A DNA stretch of 36,779 nt from Planctomycetota bacterium (lineage in GTDB: Bacteria; Planctomycetota; UBA1135; UBA2386): contig JANQJF010000078.1 in the NCBI GenBank assembly GCA_028281765.1, forward strand, positions 1 to 36,779. The letters run 5' to 3'. Positions within the stretch are counted from its first letter, which is position 1. Every line of letters begins with the position of its first letter. Both the position numbers and the translations under genes were made by a program. This document shows, piece by piece, positions 17,046-26,922 of the stretch. Below the pieces are notes generated by a model. It was not told the origin of the DNA, made no database searches, and saw only the letters and a list, made by a program, of their open reading frames with translations.

Positions 17046-17801
17046 CTACGGCTTGACGACCCGGGTCTCCCAGCCGTCGTAGTGGCCGCGGTGATCGTCG
17101 GCGAGGTCGTGGAGGATCATCACGAGTTCGTGGATGTCCTCGAGGCGCACCGAGTCCTGCCGGCGGAGCTGCGCGCCGTACGGCGTCTCGCTTTCGCTGG
17201 CCTCGGTATCGAGCGTCTCGAACCCGCGCTCGCGGGCGTGCGAACAGAAGGCGTCGCGGTCAGCTTCGCTGCGGAAGTACGCCCAGTGATCGACGCGGCG
17301 TGGCTCGGTCAGCGTATCGCCGTGCTTGGTCAGCGTGTCGACGACGCGGCGGTCTTGAATCCACTGCATCCGCTCACGGTCCGGCATCAAGAAGCCGTCG
17401 AAGTACGACCACGACGGATCGTGTTGATCGACGATCCGGAGCGGGCGCAGGTCGGCGGCCGTGACGCTGCGGCTGATCTCTTCGAGTGTGGCCCGACGTT
17501 CCGGTGGCCCCATGAACGTCAGCTGCCAGATCGCGTTGTTGCGCAGACGTCCGACGTAGACGAGGCCGTGGTCTCGAACTGCGGCCACGATCTCGTCCTC
17601 GGCGACGTAGAGCTGCTCGGCCTCGTCGCGCGAACCCATGCCGTGCTCGTCGGGGTCCGCCATCTCGAAACAGCTCGCGTAGAGCGTGTCGATACCGTCC
17701 GGGCGAGCGCGTCGCGACCACGCGAGGTCCACGAGTACGGAGGCTGGGGCGTCGTCGACGCGGCAGGGATAGAACTCCCACTCCTCGCGCGCGTCGGACA
17801 T
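17046..17801 (-). CDS. DUF695 plus RraB-like (ribonuclease E inhibitor B family) protein
   Basis: 251 residues in two parts. The first 135 residues fit DUF695 (EEWEFYPCRVDDAPAS, then TLYASCFEMADPDEHGMGS). The C-terminal 110 residues fit the RraB/DUF1260 fold: a helical LTKHGDTLTEPRRVDHWAYF segment, FCSHARERGF, and the late acidic helix followed by YDGWETRVV. RraB binds and inhibits RNase E in Escherichia coli; whether this fused form does so is not known. The gene ends 93 bp from the SRPBCC start and its ATG is 11 nt after the stop of the DUF2007 gene, which suggests cotranscription. Confidence 0.88.
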   Translation of the reverse strand: MSDAREEWEFYPCRVDDAPASVLVDLAWSRRARPDGIDTLYASCFEMADPDEHGMGSRDEAEQLYVAEDEIVAAVRDHGLVYVGRLRNNAIWQLTFMGPPERRATLEEISRSVTAADLRPLRIVDQHDPSWSYFDGFLMPDRERMQWIQDRRVVDTLTKHGDTLTEPRRVDHWAYFRSEADRDAFCSHARERGFETLDTEASESETPYGAQLRRQDSVRLEDIHELVMILHDLADDHRGHYDGWETRVVKP

Positions 17802-17812
17802 CGCGGCGCGCC

Positions 17813-18112
17813 CTACGGCTGCGGGTCGTCCTCGGACTTCTGCAGCTCGTCGAAACGGGCTTCGAGATCCTCGCCGGCTTCGCGTGCGTCGGCGAGCGCC
17901 TTCTTCGCGTCTTCGACTCGGCCGGCGGCGACGTGCACCTTCACCTGGCCGCCCGTGTTCATCAGCGCCTGCGCCATCGCGAACTCGTCTTGCAGGCTGT
18001 CGCCTTCACCGTGTGCGGGGATGCCGGCCTCTTGGAGGATCGACACGATCAGTTTCGCTTCGAAACCGTTCTTCGCGCGGGTGAACTCGACAAATCCTTC
18101 GTCATCCGTCAT
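17813..18112 (-). CDS. DUF2007-type putative signal-transducing protein
   Basis: 99 residues. The pattern FTRAKNGFEAKLIVSILQEAGIPAHG, followed by a strand with KVHVAAGRVEDAKKAL, is the short alpha/beta fold of DUF2007 proteins, which are usually 70-100 residues. The tail is acidic. It is encoded in a minus-strand cluster with a zinc-ribbon protein upstream and the DUF695-RraB gene 11 nt downstream. A TAGAAT box stands 6 nt before the ATG, overlapping the stop of the upstream gene. The molecular role of the family is not established. Confidence 0.82.
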   Translation of the reverse strand: MTDDEGFVEFTRAKNGFEAKLIVSILQEAGIPAHGEGDSLQDEFAMAQALMNTGGQVKVHVAAGRVEDAKKALADAREAGEDLEARFDELQKSEDDPQP

Positions 18113-18118
18113 GGCGTG

Positions 18119-18124
18119 ATTCTA
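18119..18124 (-). promoter_or_regulatory. Candidate -10 box TAGAAT of the DUF2007 gene
   Basis: On the minus strand TAGAAT is one base from consensus TATAAT and lies exactly 6 nt before the ATG at 18112. Its first three bases are the TAG stop of the upstream zinc-ribbon gene. Confidence 0.45.
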
Positions 18125-18331
18125 CTCGATCACGCGCGACGTTGCAGAGGCGCGTTCCTGAGGCGTCGCGTCACGTGGAGTCGTCGACTCGGCGGGGCAC
18201 GTCTCACCGCCTTGGCAACACGGTTCGACGTTGATGCCGCAGACGTTGCACTGGCCGTGGCCGTGCACCCAGACGATCTTTGTCGGATGCCCGCAAAAAT
18301 CGCAGCGTTGCTGGTCGGGGTGCATCGTCAT
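18122..18331 (-). CDS. Small zinc-ribbon protein
   Basis: 69 residues. The ATG at 18329-18331 shares one base with the TGA of the upstream membrane protein gene, so translation is probably coupled. An in-frame ATG two codons later is possible. Two CxxC pairs (CDFCGHP and CNVCG) form a zinc ribbon, followed by a third cysteine group (CCQGGETC). No signal peptide or membrane segment is seen. Proteins of this shape are usually small cytosolic metal-binding adaptors; partner and function are unknown. Confidence 0.75.
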   Translation of the reverse strand: MTMHPDQQRCDFCGHPTKIVWVHGHGQCNVCGINVEPCCQGGETCPAESTTPRDATPQERASATSRVIE

Positions 18332-19008
18332 CAGCTCGACTTCTTTCCGGCGATGACGGCGCCGAGGCAGCCGAGCAGTCCCCCAGCCATCATCGTGAAC
18401 ACGATCCACACCGTGAGCTGGGGCATGATCAACGCCATCAACGCGTCGTTGCCTTCCGCGACGACACCGGCCGGAAGCTTCGTGTAGTGCGTGTCCCACT
18501 CGTCGTTGCCCCACGCGAGGTACGTGATGACGACGACGGGGATGCGGGCCAGCAGGCCGTAGACGAGCAGCGTGATCGCGAGGCGGGGCCAAGCGATGAG
18601 TGTGATCACGGCGGAGACCGCGAGTAGGCCCATCATGTAGACGAGGCCCTGCATTTCGCCGGGCTCTTCCGCGCTCGGCTGGACGATCAGGCCCATGCTC
18701 TGGAATAGGAAGAAGCCACCCATCGTGATCGCGAACGCGAGCACGAGCTTGAGCGCCGTCTTGCCGATGTGAGCCGGCTCGCCCGTCGACTTGCGGATCT
18801 TCAAGCCGAACCAGAGCCCGAAGATGAAGATCAACCAGCTCGCGCCGAGCAGCGCCAATCCTTGGTCTTCGTGGCCCGGCGCGTGGTTGTCCACGAGCGG
18901 GTTGCCCCAGCCCTGCAGCTCACCGACGAGCCGTAGCACGGACACGATCAGCGTGATGATCGCGGGGACGAGAACCAGCGAGAGGATGCCCGGGGCCTTG
19001 TTGTCCAT
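18331..19008 (-). CDS. Polytopic membrane protein of unknown function
   Basis: 225 residues with about six membrane helices: near residues 6-25, 45-65, 80-100, 115-135, 138-158 and 190-215. A conserved-looking polar loop (THYTKLPAGVVAEGNDAL) precedes the last helix. I recognise no transporter or enzyme motif. The ATG at 19006-19008 has no Shine-Dalgarno sequence; TACGCT lies 7 nt upstream. The stop overlaps the start of the zinc-ribbon gene by one base, pointing to a two-gene unit. Confidence 0.8.
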   Translation of the reverse strand: MDNKAPGILSLVLVPAIITLIVSVLRLVGELQGWGNPLVDNHAPGHEDQGLALLGASWLIFIFGLWFGLKIRKSTGEPAHIGKTALKLVLAFAITMGGFFLFQSMGLIVQPSAEEPGEMQGLVYMMGLLAVSAVITLIAWPRLAITLLVYGLLARIPVVVITYLAWGNDEWDTHYTKLPAGVVAEGNDALMALIMPQLTVWIVFTMMAGGLLGCLGAVIAGKKSS

Positions 19009-19015
19009 AGCCGTC

Positions 19016-19021
19016 AGCGTA
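19016..19021 (-). promoter_or_regulatory. Candidate -10 box TACGCT of the membrane protein gene
   Basis: On the minus strand TACGCT lies 7 nt before the ATG at 19008, in the 17-nt gap after the M24 peptidase stop. Confidence 0.3.
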
Positions 19022-19025
19022 GACG

Positions 19026-20393
19026 TCAGCGCACGATGTGCCAGCGCGTTTGTCGACCGCCGATGTAGATCACCTTCTCGCCGTCGAAGACCGCGTCCTG
19101 CTCGAGCTTGATCTGCACGAGCTGGTCGTCCCACTCGGGCACGCGCACCTTCACGTTCCCTTCGATCGCGTAGCACGTGTTCGGGAACAGCTTCCAGTCG
19201 CCGCGCACCGGCGTCGGTCCCTGGTTGTCCCACATGCCGATCGTCGGGCCGGCCGCGTGGCCGAAGAACCCGAGCGGGTGCGTGTAGACGCTGACGAGGA
19301 TCGACTCGGATTCGCACTTCGCGATCGTCGCCGCGAGGATCTCGTTGCCGGTGCGGCCGACCACGTAGGACGACGTCAGGTGATCCTGGAAGCGGTTGCC
19401 GACGGCCATGGCCTGCTTCAGTCCCGCAGGAACGTCCTTCTCGTCCGCGCGCAGCACGTAGCCCATCTCCTGGGTGTCGGTGCAGAGCCGCAGGTAGTGA
19501 ATGCCGACGTCGGTGTGCAGGATGTCGCCGCGCTGGATGATCGTCTCGTGGATCCCGTAGAATGGGTCGTCGGCTTCGTAGACGTGGCCGCGCCGCTGCA
19601 CGTTGCAGTACGGCTGGAACCACACGGGCAGGCCGAGGTCGGTGAAGCGCTGGCGCATCCACCAGCGCACGTCGGCGGTCGTCGTCACGCCCGGAGTGAT
19701 CACGTCGTTCGAGAACGCCTCGGCGATCACACCGCGCGCGAGCTGCACGAGCTGCGGGTAGATCTCGAGCTCGGCGTCGGTGCGCGTTTCGAGCCAGCGG
19801 ATGCAGAGTTCTTGGGCGGAGACGAGGCGGTCCTGCAGCTGCGGGCCCAGCGCGCGCTCCAGCCGGTCCGACAGACCCTTGCTGAGTCCGTCACCGAACG
19901 CCCAGTGTTCGCTCTTGTTGATGCCGATGCGCTTCGGGTCGCGCTCCTTGACGATCGCCGCGAGGCGCTCCCACTGCTCGTCGAGGCTACCGCCCTCCCA
20001 GCTCCCGTCGTAGAAGTCGCCGAGCGCGTAGCGACTGACGGTCAGCCGCTCGATGCCCTTCTCCTCGCCGCGGTCGAAGAACACGAGGATCGTCGTGCGT
20101 CGCGCGGCGAACACTGGCTCGGGCACGAGCGTCAGGTAGACCGGGTCTTCGGCGTACTCGCGGTTGATCACGACCCACATGTCGAGGCCGGTCTCGCGCA
20201 TCAGCCGGGGCAAGAGGTTGTCGAGGCGATCGCGGAGGAGGCGATTGATGGCGTCGGCACGGTCGCGTTCGGCGAGCACGGCGGGCGGCTTGGCAACCTC
20301 GTAGCCCTGATCCCAGGTGTCCTGCTGTGCAAACGCGAGGGCGCAGTTCAGCGGCAGCGCGGCCGCGAAGACGAGTCGAGGGAGGAAGCGCAT
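19026..20393 (-). CDS. Exported M24 metallopeptidase (Xaa-Pro aminopeptidase-like)
   Basis: 455 residues. Signal peptide at 1-23 ends at LAFAQ. Residues about 45-205 are the creatinase N-terminal-like domain. The C-terminal pita-bread M24 fold has all five metal ligands in the expected order and spacing: D295 and D306 (11 apart), H379 (GHAAGP), E411 (YAIEGN) and E431 (KLEQD). It should therefore bind a two-metal centre and cleave N-terminal residues, probably in front of proline, in the periplasm. TACGAT lies 6 nt before the ATG. The gene diverges from the FAD oxidoreductase gene across 57 bp. Confidence 0.92.
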   Translation of the reverse strand: MRFLPRLVFAAALPLNCALAFAQQDTWDQGYEVAKPPAVLAERDRADAINRLLRDRLDNLLPRLMRETGLDMWVVINREYAEDPVYLTLVPEPVFAARRTTILVFFDRGEEKGIERLTVSRYALGDFYDGSWEGGSLDEQWERLAAIVKERDPKRIGINKSEHWAFGDGLSKGLSDRLERALGPQLQDRLVSAQELCIRWLETRTDAELEIYPQLVQLARGVIAEAFSNDVITPGVTTTADVRWWMRQRFTDLGLPVWFQPYCNVQRRGHVYEADDPFYGIHETIIQRGDILHTDVGIHYLRLCTDTQEMGYVLRADEKDVPAGLKQAMAVGNRFQDHLTSSYVVGRTGNEILAATIAKCESESILVSVYTHPLGFFGHAAGPTIGMWDNQGPTPVRGDWKLFPNTCYAIEGNVKVRVPEWDDQLVQIKLEQDAVFDGEKVIYIGGRQTRWHIVR

Positions 20394-20399
20394 GGCCGG

Positions 20400-20405
20400 A
20401 TCGTA
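20400..20405 (-). promoter_or_regulatory. Candidate -10 box TACGAT of the M24 peptidase gene
   Basis: On the minus strand TACGAT ends exactly 6 nt before the ATG at 20393. It shares the 57-bp divergent gap with the box at 20435-20440. Confidence 0.4.
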
Positions 20406-20434
20406 ACGGGGTGTCGTGTGCGCGCCGACGGGGA

Positions 20435-20440
20435 TACCGT
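20435..20440 (+). promoter_or_regulatory. Candidate -10 box TACCGT of the FAD oxidoreductase gene
   Basis: TACCGT ends 10 nt before the ATG at 20451, giving a leader of only a few bases. No convincing -35 hexamer is seen in the narrow divergent gap. Confidence 0.35.
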
Positions 20441-20450
20441 GGAGTTCCCC

Positions 20451-22751
<2,301 letters not shown>

Positions 22752-22752
22752 C

Positions 22753-24771
22753 TTGCGCAACCTGGTGCGCATCGTCCGGCTGCTCGCGGTGTTTGCCGCG
22801 GCGTGGCTGATGCGCGAGGCGCACCAGCAGGCGGATGCCTTCGGTTCGACGGACGCGATCACGCTTGCAGATGCGCGCGCGATCTTCCCCGAGTCCACGG
22901 CTTTCGGTGGTTACGACCACGACCTCCGCGCTCGTTCGGTGGTCGATCGCGACGGGCACGTGCTCGGCTTCGTGCTCAGAACTGCGCCAGACTCGGACTT
23001 CGTCGTCGGGTATTCCGGGTCGGCGGACGTGCTGCTCGGAATCGGCCCGGACGGGAGGATCCGAGGAGCTCGGATCCTGTCGAGTGGGGACACGCCGGCG
23101 CACGTCGATGAGGTGCGGAATGCTGATGGGTTCTGGCAATCGTTGCGCGGTTGGGCGCCGTTGACAGACCACCTGTCGGACGTCGATGCGGTCAGCGGCT
23201 CGACGCTGACCTGCGCCGCCATCGTCGAGTCCATTCCGTTGCGCGTGCGCGGTAGCCTCCGGTCACTGCGCTTTCGTCCGGTGCGGGACGAGGTGCTGAA
23301 GGGAGCCTTCGGGGCCTCGGAGCTCGGTCCGCTTTGGCGCACGTCTCCGGATTCGGACGGCGTGGTCGGCTACCGTGGGCCGACCGATGTCTGGGTCGAG
23401 CTGACGCCCGATGGCGAGCGACTGAAGCGAGTCGTGCTGTTGTCGAGCTACGACACCGAGGAGTACGTGGACCGCGTGCGTGAGAGTCGGGAGTTCGAAG
23501 CCGAGCTGACCGCGCGGTCGGTCGAGGAGTGGAAGAGCCTGGACCTCGCCGAAGCCGGGATCGAGGGAGTGTCCGGGGCGACCCAGACGAGCTACGCGGT
23601 TGCGGAGTCGATCCGGGTGCGCGCGAAGAGGGACGAGAAATGGGAAGCATCTCGATCGGACTGGATACGCGACCTGGTCGTGCTCGTGATCGCGGTGCTC
23701 GGTTGCTGGCTCATGTTCGCGTCGCCGACGCGTCGGCGCGCGTGGCGACGCGTCTGGCAGGTCGTGATCGTCGGCGCGTTCGGGATCGTGCTGGGCGACC
23801 TCTTGTCGGTTGCGTGGTTCGTCGGTGAGGCTCGCTACGCGGGCGCGTCGCCGACGATCTCCCTCGGCATCACGGGCCTCGCGGCCATCGCCCTCGCGGT
23901 GCCGTGGTGGACGGGGCGTCAGGTCTACTGCGCGCACCTGTGTCCGCACGGCGTCGTGCAGGAATGGGTCGGTCGCCTGCGGTTCGCCAAGTGGACTCTG
24001 TCACCGGCCTTGTATCGCGGACTGCGCGCGTTGCCATTTGCGTCGCTGTGCGTCGCGGTCACGATCGCCTGCGCCTGGCCTGCGTTCGACCTCACCGCGA
24101 TCGAGCCGTTCCACGCCTGGATCTTCGGGACTGCGGCGGTGGCCTCGCTGAGCATCGCCGTCGTGGGCGTGTTGCTCAGCCCGTTCGTTCCGATGGCCTA
24201 CTGCCGCTTCGGCTGTCCGACGGGAGCTCTCTTTGGGTTCGTGCGACGCGGCCGCGCGCAGGACCGATTCGATCGTCGCGATTGGGCTGTCGTGGGGCTG
24301 CTGGTGATCGGGGGCTCCATCGCACTCGCGCGGCACGACGTGGCGAGACTGGAGCTGGCGGGCAGAGCCGAGGCTTCGGGCTTCGCGGTCGGTGTGCCGT
24401 GGGAAGTCGATGCGTCCTTCTCCCGAGATGTTCGGCTCGACCTGATCGCCCGTTCCCGAGAGATCGATCAGGCCTGCTCGGTTTCGCGATCGGACTCCGA
24501 AGCCGGCGTGTTCACGCGCGGTGAGACGACGCTACCGATCGAAGTCTCGGACGACCTGTGGGCCGTCGTACAGCGTCGCGACGAATGGCCGGGAATCGAG
24601 GTCGATCCGGAGCATCGCACGTTGCGCAAGGTCGCGGAAGACGTGCGCTTCGATCCGAGTGACGCGGCGCACGAATTCCTCGCCGACGAGCTCGTGCGGA
24701 TCCTCGAGCGCGAGGGTGTCTCGCCGTACGGGGTCCGCGTCGGAGACGTGGTTCGAAAGAGTGGTACATGA
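22753..24771 (+). CDS. NosR-like membrane flavo/iron-sulfur protein with ApbE-like C-terminus
   Basis: 672 residues from a TTG, one base after the oxidoreductase stop. After an N-terminal helix come two periplasmic FMN-binding domains, each ending in a flavinylation-type motif (SGST 148-151 and SGAT 274-277, threonine as likely FMN site). Membrane helices span about 307-530. Two CxxxCP cysteine motifs (C393/C397 and C484/C488) match the Fer4_5-type iron-sulfur segments of NosR/NapH relatives. After the last helix, residues about 545-667 follow the order of ApbE FAD:protein FMN transferase (VPWEVD, the IDQACSVSRSDSE stretch, LPIEVSDDLW, VRFDPSDAAHEFLADELVRIL, SPYGVRVGD). They lack the middle and C-terminal parts of a full enzyme (about 300 residues). 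It likely passes electrons across the membrane. Confidence 0.82.
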   Translation: MRNLVRIVRLLAVFAAAWLMREAHQQADAFGSTDAITLADARAIFPESTAFGGYDHDLRARSVVDRDGHVLGFVLRTAPDSDFVVGYSGSADVLLGIGPDGRIRGARILSSGDTPAHVDEVRNADGFWQSLRGWAPLTDHLSDVDAVSGSTLTCAAIVESIPLRVRGSLRSLRFRPVRDEVLKGAFGASELGPLWRTSPDSDGVVGYRGPTDVWVELTPDGERLKRVVLLSSYDTEEYVDRVRESREFEAELTARSVEEWKSLDLAEAGIEGVSGATQTSYAVAESIRVRAKRDEKWEASRSDWIRDLVVLVIAVLGCWLMFASPTRRRAWRRVWQVVIVGAFGIVLGDLLSVAWFVGEARYAGASPTISLGITGLAAIALAVPWWTGRQVYCAHLCPHGVVQEWVGRLRFAKWTLSPALYRGLRALPFASLCVAVTIACAWPAFDLTAIEPFHAWIFGTAAVASLSIAVVGVLLSPFVPMAYCRFGCPTGALFGFVRRGRAQDRFDRRDWAVVGLLVIGGSIALARHDVARLELAGRAEASGFAVGVPWEVDASFSRDVRLDLIARSREIDQACSVSRSDSEAGVFTRGETTLPIEVSDDLWAVVQRRDEWPGIEVDPEHRTLRKVAEDVRFDPSDAAHEFLADELVRILEREGVSPYGVRVGDVVRKSGT

Positions 24772-24803
24772 AAACGGCGCGTGACTCGCGTCACGCGCCG
24801 TTT
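24772..24803. terminator. Bidirectional hairpin terminator
   Basis: A perfect 14-bp stem (24772-24785 with 24790-24803) encloses the 4-base loop TCGC. It starts right after the plus-strand stop at 24771 and lies 16 bases beyond the minus-strand stop at 24820, so it can serve both convergent genes. The stem ends in AAA/TTT; there is no long T tract beyond it. Confidence 0.85.
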
Positions 24804-24819
24804 CAGGGCGAGAGTTCGA

Positions 24820-26490
24820 TCAGAAGACCGTCCACTCGACGCCTTCGGACGCCGAGACGCCGTCGATCGCACCCGGATCGACGATCATCCACTGGCCGAC
24901 CATCTTGAGGCCGACCGCGGTGGGCTCGTTGCCGACCGACAGCTTGAATGTCGCGACGCCTTCACCCGGCGCGGCGCCGCTCAGCGCGAACGGCATCGAC
25001 GTCCAGAGCGTCGTGAGGTCGAGGTGGATCTCGACCGAACCGAACATGTCTGGCGGGGTCTGCTTGCTACCGCCGAGCAGCAGGAACGCCATGCCGCCAC
25101 CGAGGCCGCTGCCGACGCCCGCGCGGAACTCGGGGTTGTTGATCGCCAGCGGCGCGCCCGCGATCATCTGCGGCACGTGGCCACCGCTACCGGCGGTCGC
25201 GTTGCCGAAGATGTTCGGCTGATCGCCGGAGCGCTCACTCATGAGCGTCGGGCGGTCGAACGGGAACTGGTTGTTGGCGACCCGGGGGTCGGTCAGACCG
25301 TTCTGGAGGAAGTCCGCGAGCTTGGCGAGATCCGTCGGGTTCGGGATCGAGATCGACGCGACGCGCGGGTCCTGCCCGTCCGTGAACTGCACGTGCCCGG
25401 TGCCCGCGTCCTGGCCGGCACGGTAGAAGTTCAGCGCGTCCGTGACGCTGTTGATCCAGCCGACGTGCATCAGCTTGTCGGCACGCAGGCCGACGTTGCG
25501 CAGCGACGGGGTCGAGAACTCACCGCGGTGGCTGTCGCTACCCGTGACGATCTTGCGGCCTTCGTCCTCTTGCCAGGGGCGCAGGCCGATGTTGTGGAAG
25601 CGGTTGTCCGAGAACAGCGGCGGCTCGTGGCACTGGACGCAGACCAGCGTGGTGAAGAAGAACCACCCGTCGATCTGGTCCTGCGTCATCGCGTTGACGT
25701 TGCCCGCCATGTAGTCGTCCCACGGCGTCTGGTCGGCGACGAGCGTGCGCTCGTAGGTCGCGATCGCGAACGCGATGCGGCGCGCGGTGATCGCGGGATC
25801 GCCGAACGCGGCCGCGAACAGGGTCGGGTAGTCGACACCGCCGGCGAGGGCTGCGGTGATGTCCGCGGGCAGGTTGGTCGCGAGCCGCATCGGGTCGACG
25901 ACGGCCAGCTTCGCGGTGATCTGCGACCAGTCGCGGCCTTCGTGCGCCATCTCGACGTCACTCAGAGGTGGGCCGACCGCCTGGCTCTCGAGGGCGCCGT
26001 CGACTTGGATCGCGACCTGCTGCGTCTCGGGATCGATGAACTGACCCGTTGCGCGGCCGTCCCAGAACTGGGTCGTCGACCAGAGCTTGCCGAAGAACGG
26101 CTGCGAGTTGCGGCCGGTCGACTGTTGGCCGAAGCCGAACGTGGCATCCTCGACGTAGTCGTTGGTCGCGGTCGAGCGGGCGACGCCCACCGAACCGTCG
26201 ACGTCGTCCGGCGTTCCGAAGATGCCGTCGAAGCCCGGGTGAGGCGCCGGGCGCGCGTCCGAGCCGCCGAACTCCGGCAGGTGGCACGTGCCGCACGACG
26301 TCGTATTGTCGCTCGACATCTGCTCTTCCCAGAACAGCATCTTGCCGAGGACACGCTTGGCTTCGGTGATCGGGTTTTCCGGCGGTACCGGAACCGGAGG
26401 AATCGGCGGGCTCGAGCCCGGACCTTGCGCGAGAGACGCCGTCGCCAGTGTGATTGCGGCGAGGGCGGAGGTGAGGAAAGATGGTGTCAA
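24820..26490 (-). CDS. Exported di-haem cytochrome c peroxidase/MauG-family protein
   Basis: 556 residues from a TTG start. AAGGA at 26498-26502 lies 7 nt upstream and fixes this start; no ATG fits. Signal peptide at 1-22 (ATASLAQ). Two c-type haem motifs are present: CGTCH at 66-70 and CVQCH near 285-289, the layout of the bacterial CcpA/MauG family. Sections such as FFGKLWSTTQFWDGRA and the later GEFSTPSLRNVGLRADKLMHVGW are typical. The substrate may be hydrogen peroxide or a protein/organic oxidation target. The last 110 residues are extra to the family and end in the C-terminal module shared with two other secreted proteins here. It lies convergent to the NosR-like gene. Confidence 0.9.
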   Translation of the reverse strand: MTPSFLTSALAAITLATASLAQGPGSSPPIPPVPVPPENPITEAKRVLGKMLFWEEQMSSDNTTSCGTCHLPEFGGSDARPAPHPGFDGIFGTPDDVDGSVGVARSTATNDYVEDATFGFGQQSTGRNSQPFFGKLWSTTQFWDGRATGQFIDPETQQVAIQVDGALESQAVGPPLSDVEMAHEGRDWSQITAKLAVVDPMRLATNLPADITAALAGGVDYPTLFAAAFGDPAITARRIAFAIATYERTLVADQTPWDDYMAGNVNAMTQDQIDGWFFFTTLVCVQCHEPPLFSDNRFHNIGLRPWQEDEGRKIVTGSDSHRGEFSTPSLRNVGLRADKLMHVGWINSVTDALNFYRAGQDAGTGHVQFTDGQDPRVASISIPNPTDLAKLADFLQNGLTDPRVANNQFPFDRPTLMSERSGDQPNIFGNATAGSGGHVPQMIAGAPLAINNPEFRAGVGSGLGGGMAFLLLGGSKQTPPDMFGSVEIHLDLTTLWTSMPFALSGAAPGEGVATFKLSVGNEPTAVGLKMVGQWMIVDPGAIDGVSASEGVEWTVF

Positions 26491-26497
26491 GGTGTCG

Positions 26498-26502
26498 TCC
26501 TT
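26498..26502 (-). promoter_or_regulatory. Shine-Dalgarno site deciding a TTG start
   Basis: On the minus strand AAGGA stands 7 nt before the TTG at 26490, directly in front of the signal peptide of the peroxidase-like protein. Confidence 0.75.
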
Positions 26503-26906
26503 GTCCAGAGCAGTGCGGGGACGAAAGGGAGCGGACCGCCGGGCGGGCGAAGCGAAACGCCACCGCAGAGTCTTCTCGCTCCGGAGCGGGGTGTCAACCG
26601 CTCGGGTGGTTGTCCCCGGCAGGATCCCGGCATCCGCTGCAGCGTAGGCAGAAGGCCGGAAGCGGGGCGAAACCGCCCTTGTGCCGGTCGTTCCGCGCCC
26701 TCCGCGCGATACGTCGCGGCAATCCGGACCAAAACCGATCCCTATCGTTACGGTTTGCTGGTGAAGCGGGCCGCGCGCCAGGGGGGCGTCGGAACACGTC
26801 GAACGTGAGGGGGCTGATGGGCGTGTCCGCCTGGCTCGGGGCGCCCGGGCGAGGTTCGCCGGCCAACTTTCGGGGCGATTCCCCCTGAATGCCGACGGGC
26901 GCTGGC

Positions 26907-26912
26907 TATCGT
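26907..26912 (+). promoter_or_regulatory. Candidate -10 box TATCGT of nagB
   Basis: TATCGT ends 10 nt before the ATG at 26923. No Shine-Dalgarno sequence lies between. The -35 region is not recognisable. Confidence 0.35.
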
Positions 26913-26922
26913 CGCGGTCCAC

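Larger units (their letters stand above)
26491..26922. other. Intergenic region between the peroxidase-like gene and nagB
   Basis: A 432-base divergent gap that should hold both promoters. It contains the AAGGA site of the peroxidase-like gene, a candidate -10 box before nagB, and two small inverted repeats: AAACCG/CGGTTT at 26732-26756 and CACGT-CGA-ACGTG at 26795-26807. No convincing gene is seen. Confidence 0.6.

Noticed and set aside
26732..26807. Regulatory stem-loops in the nagB upstream gap
   Set aside because: The inverted repeats are only 5-6 bp and match no known riboswitch or operator, so I list them only as part of the gap.
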